Assembly (NCBI RefSeq): GCF_029633865.1 | Contig: NC_079224.1 | Coordinates: forward strand, 20,879,064 to 20,943,063 | Direction of reading: 5' to 3' | DNA: 64,000 nucleotides | From: Lampris incognitus | Lineage: Eukaryota > Chordata > Actinopteri > Lampriformes > Lampridae | Notes under the pieces: generated by a model | The model's input: the letters and a program-made list of their open reading frames with translations, nothing else | Database searches by the model: none | What the model was told of the DNA's origin: nothing | Shown here: positions 1 to 12,495 of the stretch, piece after piece | Layout: the number at the start of each line of letters is the position of its first letter | Numbering within the stretch: position 1 is the first letter of the stretch | Program-made: the position numbers and the translations under genes

Positions 1-102
1 CAAGAAAAGGTAGACAATTACATTCATACTCACTTAATTGCCCTTAAATCAATATTTATCACTTACACTCACTTGTAAAACGATTTCCTTCTCTTTTGGT
101 CA

Positions 103-103
103 T

Positions 104-167
<64 letters not shown>
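103..167. repeat. (TC)n microsatellite
   Basis: About 65 bp of uninterrupted TC. It creates spurious Leu/Ser frames in several reading frames. 1-1454 otherwise shows no gene; nothing else was recognised there except (GT)n at 1171-1206. Confidence 0.95.
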
Positions 168-171
<4 letters not shown>

Positions 172-1171
172 GCGTGTTTCCCTTTATGAGACGCCAGCGC
201 CACGCCAGCCCTTCCCCTGCCCAAGCTGTCAGCCAGGCGGTGGAGGATCACGGAAGGGAAAAAGGGGCAGAACAAGCCAGTACCAACTCAGCCACCGTCT
301 CTCAAGTCTGAAGTGGCACCAAGCGCTGCCGCTCAGATGCCATGAGTACAGTCCTCCATAGTGGTTTATCCCCACCACTTGCCCCCTTTCGACTCACGCA
401 CCGTCTAAGAGCCTCTTTTCAGCTTCATTTGAAGAGTTTTCATGGCAGAATAATGGCCAAGGCATTTCGACACTGTAAATTGTGGGAGTTTAGCATACGT
501 AGGACTTAATCTTAGAGCGCGGGCCACTGATGTAGATCTCAGCATTAGGTTCTGTTCCATAATGCATAAGACATAACAGATTTTCCCACTGCTGCAACGG
601 CTTTTACTACTCATATCCCGTTTCAATAGGTTAATGCCGCTGCTGTAACACCAACATTGCTTTGGAGAGCACATCTCCCATGATACGCTAGATAGAGCTC
701 TGTTGAACCGAACCCCTGCTTCCTGCTGTTCTGCTCTTTCTAAACTATACAGAGAGCACTTGAACTTTTGACTTTCTTAACATTAAACTCGGCTCTAGCC
801 AGCAATACTTGCGGTCTGTGTCACACTCCAGTAGTTCCCCAGAACAACACAAACTAGGAACAACAATCCCATTGTTACAATCCCCTTTGGCTGAGCTGTA
901 TAGGTCTATGAGTAGGTAGAGGGAGAAGCCTGATCATAAAGTACAGTAGGTGTTTAGTCGGACATTTGAGTCGGCATGTGTGTCTTCGGTTACCTTACGG
1001 TTTGTTTCTTCTATTCATCCCCAATGCTGGAACTTCTTGGTGTGACGATTGCTGCTGTTGTTGTTGTCGTTATTCTTGCTGTTTACTTTGGTCAAGCACG
1101 TTTTCATGCCAATAAATGCCATTATTGCACTCAGCCGCATTGTTCTCTCAGCTCCGCATGCTGCTGTGGTC

Positions 1172-1210
<39 letters not shown>

Positions 1211-1454
1211 TGTTTTTAACTAGTCTTCACATTTCCTTTGCCTCTACACCATCTCGTTTCTCCCCCTCCTACCTGTCTTGTTTTTCTCCATATTCTACAG
1301 TCCTGGATCAAATAGTAGCCAGAAATGCCCCTCATGGGTTTTTCTACCCCACTTAAGTTTCAGATGAGAGGTATAGAGCAATGAAATGGTGCAAACATGG
1401 TAAACACAGTTCACTTGCTACTCCAAACAGCTTCAAACAAACACTGATAAGACT

Positions 1455-1650
1455 ATCCATCCATCCATTATCCAACCCGCTTATCCCAATCGGGGTTGCG
1501 AGGATGCTGGAGCCTATCCCAGCAGTCAGTGGGCGGCAGACGGGGAGACACCCTGGACAGGCTGCCAGTCCATCCCAGGGCCGACACATTCACACCTAGG
1601 GACAATTTAGTATGGCCGATTCACCTGACCTACATGTCTTTGGACTTTGT
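1455..1650 (-). repeat. Truncated SINE of the GGAT-tail family (family B)
   Basis: ATCCATCCATTATCCAACC followed by the conserved block with GCTGGAGCCTATCCCAGCAG and ACACCCTGGACAGG, ending in the block around CACCTGACCTACATG. This is the reverse complement of the 3' half of the full copy at 36905-37325. The tRNA-like head is missing. Confidence 0.8.
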
Positions 1651-2124
1651 TGTATTGGTATTTCTTTTTCTATTTCACAGACACTCGTCTAGACTAATTT
1701 GCAAAATTTCATCCAGGTCTGTTCAAAAACGTATCACCCATCTCTCCCTCCGGCATGAAACAACTCCCTCTCCTTCCTTTGTCCTGGTGCTCTACTTTCG
1801 CCCCCTCCCTGCCTCCCAAACTAAATTTTTCCCATCTCTTTTCTGTATAATAGATGGTTTTTCTGTCCTCATTTCCACCCCTCTGCCTGTAGAGTGTCTG
1901 TTTCGTCTGTTGAACTGGGTCCATCTGCTGGTTGTTTGTGGTTATGTTGACATACCAAGGCGGAGAATGAGTCAAGATCTGGATAAAATAATGGATCAAA
2001 TCTGAGACCCCAAGCGCATCCAAAAAAAAAAAAGTGTTGCCCCCGAAATATCAGCACATACCACCAGATCCTGTGTATTACTGAATCGCTTCTCTTGTCA
2101 TGTGGTTGTCTTATGATCCACTTT

Positions 2125-2566
2125 TTTTTTTGTATTTTTCCCCTGTTTCCTCCCCAGTTGTACCCGGCCAATTACCCCCACTCTTCCGAGCTGTCGCGGT
2201 CGCTGCTCCACCCCCTCTGCCGATCCGGGTAGGGCTGCAGACTACCACATGCCTCCTACAATACATGTGGAGTTGCCAGCCGCTTCTTTTCACCTGACAG
2301 TGAGGAGTTTCACCAGGGGGACATAGCATGTGGGAGGATCATGCTATTCCCCCCAGTTCCCCCTCCCCCCTGAACAGGCGCCCTGACTGATCAGAGGCGC
2401 TATTGCAGCGACCAGGACACACACCCTAGTCTGGCTTCCCTCCCGCAGACACGGCCAGTTGTGTCTGTAGAGATGCCCGACCAAGCTGGAGGTAATACAG
2501 GGATTCAAACCAGAGATCCCCATGTTGGTAGTGCAACGGAATAGACCGCTGCACTACCCGGACGCC
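2125..2566 (-). repeat. tRNA-derived SINE (family A), copy 1
   Basis: A full copy read on the minus strand: tRNA-like head near 2566 (AGTGCAGCGGTCTATTCC, then a degraded B box), GC-rich body (GATCAGAGGCGC..., GCCGATCCGGG), and a T/A-rich end near 2125. It is flanked by near-identical 12-bp target duplications ATGATC(C/A)ACTTT at 2113-2124 and 2567-2578. Confidence 0.85.
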
Positions 2567-2744
2567 ATGATCAACTTTCTAAACAAAGCTTTACAATAAC
2601 TGTGTGCTTTCTAGTTGACTCAAATGCACTCAACACAAATAGCCACCAGCCATTAGCTTTATGACTTGTGTTGTGACCTGTAGGGCGCCGCAGGATCTGA
2701 GAACCCATCAGATTTACTAATGGAAGTAAGCTATATATGGATGC

Positions 2745-2756
2745 AACACACACACA

Positions 2757-2796
<40 letters not shown>
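2745..2796. repeat. (CA)n microsatellite
   Basis: Imperfect CA repeat with one CATA interruption. The remaining sequence between 2579 and 2976 is unique and shows no gene. Confidence 0.95.
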
Positions 2797-2800
<4 letters not shown>

Positions 2801-2976
2801 GAAATGTGCATTTTCAGCACTTCAGATAAGCACTTTTCTACATGACGGAGGATTAGGATTATCCGCTACTCTTTTCCATTTCCTCCCTCTGCTGTTTGTG
2901 TGTCTGCAGGGAGATGGCATGCGCATGTGTGCACATTCAGTAACTTTAGAAAAGAGGCTTTTGTCTTTATGCTAGA

Positions 2977-2982
2977 TTTATT
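2977..2982 (-). terminator. Candidate polyadenylation signal of pgap6
   Basis: AATAAA on the minus strand, 1.9 kb past the pgap6 stop codon and the first canonical hexamer noticed downstream of it. Position only; transcript data would decide. Confidence 0.3.
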
Positions 2983-4864
2983 TTTGGTACTTTTAATTTT
3001 TTTTCACAGTAACAGTACAGTACATACAGGAAGTTAAATAGAGTTTTTTTTTCTATCAAACATTTTTCTTCATCCTTCCACTTGAGGAATACGCTGCTGG
3101 AGTTGCTCTGGAAATCCAGAGAAGTGTACAACTGTGGAAGAGTTCAAACTCTCCCATACACCCTAAAACCATTTTTCAACATTAAAAGGAAGGCTGAAGT
3201 GTAAATAGGCATCTAAATATGCATATACAGCTCCAAAGGAATCTGTGCAAAATCACAAAAGGTGGTGGTGGGGGGGGTAAAAAGAATCAAATCTTATACA
3301 AGAAAGGGACAAAGAATCCACCATTAAAGACAGCAGTAGCACCTCAACCATGAGTCTCTAAATAAATAAGTTTGTTTTCAAGAGTAAAGTGGCTTTAATT
3401 GGTACAGGGGACCATACACATTCAAACACGCACACACTCATTCACAAAAAAACCCAAAAGGGAGATTGGATGCAGTGATCGGAATGTACATTCGTTAAGG
3501 GCCCATCCACAGTCACATGGGCTACATTACACAGCAAAGTGCTTCAGAACACATCCTAAGCCTGGAACACACTGCAAGACTTTTTAAAGCCCGGAAAAGA
3601 TTTGGCATCACAACTGATCACGGATTACAGCAGTAGGCAGGCACACTGGTTATGACTGCGGTCCTGAAGGGACACACACTTCCCGACGAGCTGAGATCTT
3701 GTCCAGATTCAAGTAGTAAAACTCATTAGTATAATCACGATGGCTCTGACTGGTCGAAGGCCTGACAGGGAGGCAAGCGATTCATGGTGGACTGTCCTAT
3801 TCTGCACACAGTGCAGACTCTTCGTGATTTTAAGCATCAGTCGGCATAGCCAAACCGGGGTTCTTTAAATTGCCTAGTGTGTTCCCAGCTTTAGCAACTA
3901 ATAAGAATCCAAGGTTTCATGGTAGGAAGACAACTGATGGGTAAGGGGGGTCGGTGGGTTAGAAACTAGTGTTTTTAAGTTTGAATGAAAGCATCAAATT
4001 GGTCATCTATGAGCTGGGATCAGAATAAACCGCAGCCCCACAGTTGTTGGGAGATGTGGAGGTTATAGGGACATATTGATTCTGTGACCCCAGCTCAATC
4101 CTGAGCCTACCCGTTCTGCCTCACTCATTAAAGGTAAATAAATGTAATGGAAACACCGATCCAGATCCACTTTACTTTCACTTGTAGTGTGCACTTCATG
4201 TCACAATTCTATGGAGTAAAAGCAAAAACGAAAAGGTTTATACTCATAATTCAAGTATGAAACTACTATATTGGCTCCAAACACATCCACCATCCCACAC
4301 TTATGACAACAAATAAAGGGAAGTGATGACAAGGCATGAGGACTTTGGCAAACGGGTTGCAAAAGGTGTTGCCTTTAAGGTAAGCTTGATCATTTCAATT
4401 GGGCACATATCTTAAAGTCAATGTGTTAGCAAGGAAAAACTTCCAAGGCTGTGTAAAACAGTCTGGCAGGTAAAATTAAGTGCACCCAAAATGGTTTAAA
4501 AACTGGAAACTATGTTCAAATATGGTCCTATCCAGTAGGAAAAAATGGGCAGGACAGCAATAAGGAATATTTTACATCAATTATAAATATAGTATGTGAG
4601 TAAAATCATCAATATATTTAATAAAAAAAACAGTTTGATACGGTTCATTATTCTTTTATAAATATTTCAACATTCACATCCTATCCTAGTAAAACATGTA
4701 CATATACAATATGTACAAACTCTCAGTTTCACCTCATGGTAAGGTCAAACGTCAAGTGGTCTGCAACTACTAAGCAGTGTTGTTCACACCTGAGCTTTGT
4801 GTGTGTGTGTGTGCGCGCATGTAAGTGCTTGTGTATACTGTGAATACATAAGTTATACCAGCAT
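2977..4864 (-). other. Probable 3' UTR of pgap6
   Basis: No coding pattern or family repeat is recognised between the pgap6 stop and an AATAAA on the minus strand at 2977-2982, giving a UTR of about 1.9 kb. The stretch is AT-rich, mostly unique, and has T-runs and a short GT microsatellite at 4798-4818. The 3' end is inferred; no other AATAAA was seen in between. Confidence 0.4.
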
Positions 4865-7800
4865 CTACGTGACAGTGTAGAGCTCCTCCTTGGTGCTATG
4901 GCAGAGCGTATACCCACAAACCCTGGGTTGCCAGCTCCAGCTCCAGCCCCGGGTCCAGCCCCATGCTTCCTTGTCCTTCTTCTCTCTGGGTGGCAACAGG
5001 AACACCACACTGCTGGCTACCAACATGTGCCACAGTGAGTGTGTATAGTAGTAGTTGTCTTCTGTCTCAGCAAAAATGTATACACACACACCAATCAGTG
5101 CGCAGCCGAGCCCAGGGATCAGGTAGAGGACCCAGCGTTGCCAGGAGGGCGGGTAGCAATGTCGCCGCCTCACACCACGGTAGACCTGCACACAGGAGAG
5201 GGCAAAGTAACGACACAAAAGGTTATCCGGTGGGAGATAAGGGGTCTGGGTCCCACAGGTGGTTTGTTATCTAGTCCTTATACCCTGGTTATTGTTTGTA
5301 AGCTCCCAACCATAATAATTATTTTGTTTTCATTTTTTTAATAGTTTCCAGACCCAAGGGAATTCTCAAGTGCACCCTGAAGAAATGCTGATAAGAGAGA
5401 AAAAACCCCCAATACATTTCTGAGGATCGTGATAAGTTGCATCAGGAAGTTTAATTAAAATGACACTGTGCAATGTATCATCAAACGGCAAAATTTCCAG
5501 ACCAGTATAAATTGGAGTTTTGAGATGTACTGTTCACATAAATAAATATCAATAATGCATTACAATATCTAAAGCAAATATCTAATGTGGTGTGAAATAT
5601 AATCCATAAATTATCACTGATAGTCTCTTACCCAAGCCGTGACCATGGTCAGCACAGCGAAGATGACCGGGCCCAGCATGTTCCACAGGCCTCTGCGGTC
5701 CAGCTGCATTGACATGGCTATCAGCAGAACCCCAAGTATGAAGAGAGTCTACATACAAAGTCAGACACATACACACACCCACACAGGCGCAAAGAATGAG
5801 GCAAATTAATGACCCCCTACCTTCATACAAGTGCAATCCAAAAACAAATGAATAAAAAACAGCATAATACCATCATTGGTACTTTAATTAATGTGGAACC
5901 TAAGTTACTTCATTAACATTGTTAGCAGGACAGTATCTTACGTATTTGATTGAGTCCCTGACCCGAGCCATGCAGAGGATGGTCACCCAAATAGAAGAGA
6001 CTGAACCCAAGAAATCACAGTACTGCAGGGTGTCATAGTCCATGATACACAGCACAGCCACGCCTGGTTGGTCGCACGCATGGTAGAACTACAAACATGA
6101 AGGACACATTAAAAAAGGAAAAAAGTATGGCGCTGCCGGTTATTGCCCATGATAAACTGTCACTACATCTAGCTTCTCACACAGATGGAGGAGGTATGCA
6201 TCAAGGGTGCTTCCCATTCCTAGATAAACACTAAATCCCTGTAAGATACAAAAGTCTATCATCAATATGCCAAATATAATATGGACACAAATGCAAATGG
6301 CATGCCTTCGGGGTAGTATTAAATAGACGTAATGGAAAATGCAATCAAAAGATTTGTTGATTTAATTGTTGTATTGAAATACAAACTCAAAATTCCTCAG
6401 ACATGTAAATAAGCATTTTTCTCTGTGTGTGTCTGTGTGTGTGTATGATTGTAAGTGTGTGTATGTGTGCATTACCGTAGAGAAAAACATGGTAAAGAGG
6501 TAGACGGAGGCCTCTGTGATGTAGTAGCGTTTAAGGGCCACGATGATGGGGGGCAGGAACAGCAGGTTACTGAGCGTGAGCAGTAGAGCTGCTGTCAACT
6601 GACGACTGTAGGACTGGGCTGTTGAGCTGTCAGTGCAGCCCCACCCACTCCAACCTGAATGTACACAAACACAGACAAATTAAAAACTTATACATGAGAG
6701 GATATACACTCACCGGCCACTTTATTAGGAACATCTGTCCAACTGCTCGTTAACGCAAATTTCTAATCAGCCAATCACATGGCAGCAACTCAATGCATTT
6801 AGGCATGTAGACATGGTCAAGACGATCTGCTGCAGTTCAAACCGAGCATCAGAATGGGGAAGAAAGGTGATTTAAGTGACTTTGAACGTGGCATGGTTGT
6901 TGGTGCCAGACGGGCTGGTCTGAGTATTTCAGAAACTGCTGATCTACTGGGATTTTCACGCACAACCATCTCTAGGGTTTACAGAGAATGGTCCGAAAAA
7001 GAGAAAATATCCAGTGAGCGGCAGTTCTGTGGGCGAAAATGCCTTGTTGATGCCAGAGGTCAGAGGAGAATGGCCAGACTGGTTCGAGCTGATAGAAAGG
7101 CAACAGTAACTCAAATAACCACTCATTACAACCGAGGTATGCAGAAGAGCATCCCTGAACGCACAACACGTCGAACCTTGAGGCAGATGGGCTACAGCAG
7201 CAGAAGACCACACCGGGTGCCACTCCTGTCAGCTAAGAACAGGAAACTGAGGCTAAAATTCGCACAGGCTCACCAAAATTGACAATAGAAGATTGGAAAA
7301 ACGTTGCCTGGTCTGATGAGTCTCGATTTCTGCTGCGACATTCAGATGGTAGGGTCAGAATTTGGCGTCAACAACATGAAAGCATGGATCCATCCTGCCT
7401 TGTATCAACGGTTCAGGCTGGTGGTGGTGGTGTAATGGTGTGGGGAATATTTTCTTGGCACACTTTGGGCCCCTTAGTACCAATTGAGCATCGTGTCAAC
7501 GCCACAGCCTACCTGAGTATTGTTGTTGACCATGTCCATCCCTTTATGACCACAGTGTTCCCATCTTCTGATGGCTGCTTCCAGCAGGATAACGCACCAT
7601 GTCATAAAGCTCGAATCATCTCAGACTGGTTTCTTGAACATGACGATGAGTTCACTGTACTCAAATGGCCTCCACAGTCACCAGATCTCAATCCAATAGA
7701 GCACCTTTGGGATGTGGTGGACCGGGAGATTCGCATCATGGATGTGCAGCCGACAAATCTGCGGCAACTGCGTGATGCTATCATGTCAATATGGACCAAA

Positions 7801-7923
7801 CTCTCTGAGGAATGTTTCCAGTACCTTGTTGAATCTATGCCACGAAGGATTAAGGCAGTTCTGAAGGCAAAAGGGGGGTCGAACCCAGTACTAGCAAGGT
7901 GTACCTAATAAAGTGGCCAGTGA

Positions 7924-7997
<74 letters not shown>

Positions 7998-10900
7998 AAC
8001 AGAATCATCGAAGTTACTTTTTCTTCTCTCCCCCCCTTTTTCTCCCCGGTTGTACGTGGCCAACTACCCCACTCTTCTGAACTGTCCCGGTCGCTGCTCC
8101 CCCCCCTCTGCCGATCCGGGAAGGGCTACACACTACCACATGCTTCCTCAGATACATGTGGAGTCACTAGCCGCTTCTTTTCACCTATCAGAGAGGAGTT
8201 TCACCAGGGGGACATAGCATGTGGGAGGATCACGCTATTCCCCCCCAGTTCCCCCTACCCTCCGAACAGGCGCCCCGACCGACCAGAGGAGGTGCTAGTG
8301 CAGCGATCAGGACACGCACCCACATCTGGCTTCCAAACCACCAGACCAAGGGACGCCCAACCAAGCTGGAGGTAACATGGGGATTCGAACCGGCAATCCC
8401 CGTGTTGGTAGGCAACGGAATAGACTGCTACGCTCCCCGGACGCCCCTACTTTTCCTGTATTGATAAATATTTTTAAAGACAGTTTTAAGAATATTCTGT
8501 ACAAACATGAACATGCAGAAATGATTAGAAATACTAATTATCAGCCACATTTTTTTTCAATAATCCATTTTTCCAGGATATTTTGGATTATTTAAGATAA
8601 CTTATCAAGTTGAAATCTTATTTATGATCTGCATATTGTGTGGAGTTCAGGGAGGAGTTAAGACAGGCACTGGGTGGTAGTGAAGAGTTGCCAGATGGCT
8701 GGGCAACCACTGCAGAAATAGTGAGGGAGACAGCTAGGAAGATACTTGGTGTGTCACCTGGACAGAGGAAAGAAGACAAGGAGACTTGGTGGTGGAAGGA
8801 GGAAGTACAGCAAATTATACAGAGGAAGAGGTTGGCAAAGAAGAAGGGGGATAATCAGAGAGATGAAGAAAGTAGACAGAAGTACAAGGAGATGCAGTGT
8901 AAAGCGAAGACAGGTGGCAAAGGCAAAGGGAAAGGTGTATGGTGAGTTGTATGAGAGGTTAGACACTAAGGAAGGAGAAAAGGACTTGTACCGATTGGCT
9001 AAAAAGAGGGATCGAGCTGGGAAGGATGTGCAGCAAGTTAGGGCGATCAAGGAAAGAGATGGAAATGTGCCGACAAGCGAGGAGAGTGTGCTGAGAAGGT
9101 GGAAGGAGTACTTTGAGGGGCTGATGAATGAAGAAAATGAGAGAGAGAGAGAAGGTTGGATGATGTGGGGATAGTGAATCAGAAAGTGCAGTGGATTAGC
9201 AAGGAGGAAGTGAAGGAAGCTATGAAGAGGATGAAGAGTGGAAAGGCAGTTGGTCCTGATGAAATACCTGTGGAGGCATGGAGATGTCTAGGAGAGATGG
9301 CAGTGGGGTTTTTAACTAGATTGTTTAACACAATCTTGGAAAGTGAGAGGATGCCTGAGGAGTGGAGAAGAAGTATACTGGTACAGATTTTCAAGAACAA
9401 GGGTGATGTGCAGAACTGTAGCAACGATAGAGGCATAAAGTTGATCAGCCACAGCATGAAGCTATGGGAAAGAGTAATAGAAGCTAGGTTAAGAGGAGAG
9501 GTGACGATTAGTGAGCAGCAGTATGGTTTCATGCCACGAAAGAGCACCACAGATGCGATGTTTGCTTTGAGAATGTTGACTGAGAAGTATAGAGAAGGCC
9601 AGAAGGAGTTACATTGTGTCTTTGTAGATTTAGAGAAAGCAAACAACAGGGTGCAGAGAGAGGAGGTGTGGTATTGTCTGAGGAAGTTGGGAGTTGCAGA
9701 GAAGTATGTAGGAGTGGTGCAAGATATGTATGAGAGAAGTGTGACAATGGTGAGGTTTGCGGTTGGAATGACAGATGGGTTCAAGGTGGAGGTGGGATTA
9801 CATCAAGGATCGGCCCTGAGCCCTTTCTTGTTTGCAATGGTGATGGACAGGTTGACCGACGAGATCAGGCAGGAGTCTCCATGGACGATGATATTTGCGG
9901 ATGACATTGTGATCTGTCGCGAGAGTAGGGTTCAGGTGGAGCGCCTGGAGAGGTGGAGGTATGCACTGGAGAGAAGAGGAATGAAAGTCAGTAGGAGCAA
10001 GACGGAATACCTATGCATGAATGAGAGGGAGGACAGTGGAATGGTTAGGATGCAAGGAGTGGAGGTGACGAAGGCATGAGTTTAAATACTTGGGGTCAAC
10101 TGTCCAAAGTAACGGGGAGTGCAGAAGAGAGTGCAGGCAGGGTGGAGTGGGTGGAGAAGAGTGTCAGGAGTGATTTGCGACAGAAGGGTACCAGCAAGAG
10201 TTAAAGGGAAGGTTTACAAGATGGTTGTGAGAACAGCTATGTTATATGGTTTGGAGACAGTGGCACTGACGAAAAGACAGGAGGCAGAGCTGGACGGGGC
10301 AGAGTTGAAGATGCTAAGACTTTCATTGGGAGTGATGAAGAAGGACAGGATTAGGAATGATTATATTAGATGGACTGCTCAAGATGGACGGTTTGGAGAC
10401 AACGCAAGAGAGGCAAGCTTGAGATAGTTTGAACATGTGTGAAGGGGAGATGCTGGGTATATTGGGAGAAGGATGCTGAATATGGAGCTGCCAGGGGAGA
10501 GGAAAAGAGGAAGGCCAAAAAAAGGAGGGTTTATGGATGTGGTGAGGGAAGACATGCAGGTGGCTAGTGTGACAGAGGAAGATGCAGAAGACAGGAAGAA
10601 ATAGAAACGGATGATCCGCTGTGGTGACCCCTAACAGCAGCAGCTGAAAGTAGTAGTAGTAGTAGTAACCTATCAAGTTGAAAAAATGACGAAACATTAT
10701 TTTTTATTTTTGACTGTACTTAAAAGATTTTGTTTTTTTGCAGATATGATAGGCCCAGTGCCTGAGCGCATTCTATAAAGCATGCCAAAACCAATGCATG
10801 GGTGACGTTAATTCTTCACAACACCGATATCACAATGTGCCAGATGATGACATCACTATCATTTTATAAAGAGCAATAACATACATATGTCAACTAATAC

Positions 10901-12412
10901 ATAGGGATGGGTATCATTAAGATTTTAATGGCACAACTACTCTTACCGATACTGATTATCGATTCGGTACTCTTATCAGTTCTTTTTGTTGTCGTTTTTT
11001 TCAGGAGAAAAAACAAAAATTAAGAACAGAATTAACATTGCTTATTTTCTCATGTCTGGACAGAGCGTTACTTTTAATCATTAACCGTGTTTGTATAATG
11101 TAGTTAACTCCGTGTGGGCTTTATAGGTTGCTAGCATACATAAGATACCTGAGGTGGATGGGACAACAAGAGATGAACTACGAACTAGGCAGTCGAAAAC
11201 TGTGCATTTCTCCACCTGTATTGGATGCACTATCACTGGATGTTTAAAAAAAGATTGCTTGTGTTTCCGCCCTTGCATGCAAAAGACTTGTTGCACTTGC
11301 GGCAACGAGCATCGTCAGCATCGACTCTAGTGACGTATAACCAGACTTCTAACTGTTTAGTTCTCCCCGCCATTGTCACTAAGAGCAGGCTGTGTGTGTG
11401 TGTGTGTGTGTGTGTGTGAGTGTGAGAGACAGCGCACGTGTGCGACTGAGAGAGAGAGAGGCAGAGAGAACTGGCCCCGCCCCTTGGCTCACACATACAA
11501 CAGGCTCCGAGAGAGAGAGAGAGAGAGATCTCTCTTGTGGATTGGGAATAGCGAAAATGCTTCATAGACAAATGTCTTAATTTTATAGCAAATTAGAAAC
11601 AGAGTTGGTGAGATAAAAGGTGCAACATAACGTTATGTCGCCTAAATGAATAGGAAATGTATCTTCTTAATTTCTCCTATACCGACAGCAGAACCGTTAA
11701 TGTCAGAGCTTATCAATACTATGGTCTTTAATAATTTAGCACCAGCGTCCATTTAATACCCATCCGTACTATCCATCCATTATCCAAACCGCTTATCCTA
11801 CACAGGGTTGTGGGGATGCTGGAGCTTATCCCAGCAGTCATTGGGCGGCAGGCAGGGAGACACCCTGGACACGCCACCAGGCCATCACAATTCATGCAAA
11901 TTTTGAGAAATGCTTTTAAAGCATTTAGCCACCTGAGTTAAGCAAAGATTTAAGACGACTAAGGAATAAGTTGATCAATGTGCTCATAAATACTGTTTTG
12001 TGTGTGTGTGTGCATGTGTGTCATACCAGCCTTGCAGACACAGGCAGCATAGAGGTAGCTGTAGGATCTCAGTAGTCTACATTCACCATACGTCCCACAA
12101 TCCTCTACACAGGCACTGATAAACACCTCTGGTACCACAGAAACCACCAATGTGTCACTGCAATCACTGCTGTGGGACACACACAAATACTGTTATACAG
12201 CGTACAAGACGGAGACATCTAATCAAACTCCTGGACAGGAAACAATGCAGAAAGAGAGATGAAGTTGAGAGTGTGTTTACATGTGTGTGTATATCACCTG
12301 TTGCAGGTGAGTTGCAATGTGAGGTACCATGTTGTTGACTGAGGGAAAGGCAGCCTGACCACAGCCTTAGGAACACTGGCGTTCACATGAACACCGTAAC
12401 CTAAAAACAAAG

Positions 12413-12495
<83 letters not shown>

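Noticed and set aside
38-361. Overlapping frames of Leu/Ser or Arg/Glu repeats on both strands
   Set aside because: They are translations of the (TC)n microsatellite at 103-167.
405-674. 89-aa minus-strand frame
   Set aside because: No recognisable motif, no splice partners; could be repeat remnant but I cannot support it.
8380-8450. tRNA gene call on the SINE heads
   Set aside because: A and B boxes are present but each is fused to the same 350-bp SINE body and flanked by target duplications, so these are retroposed heads.
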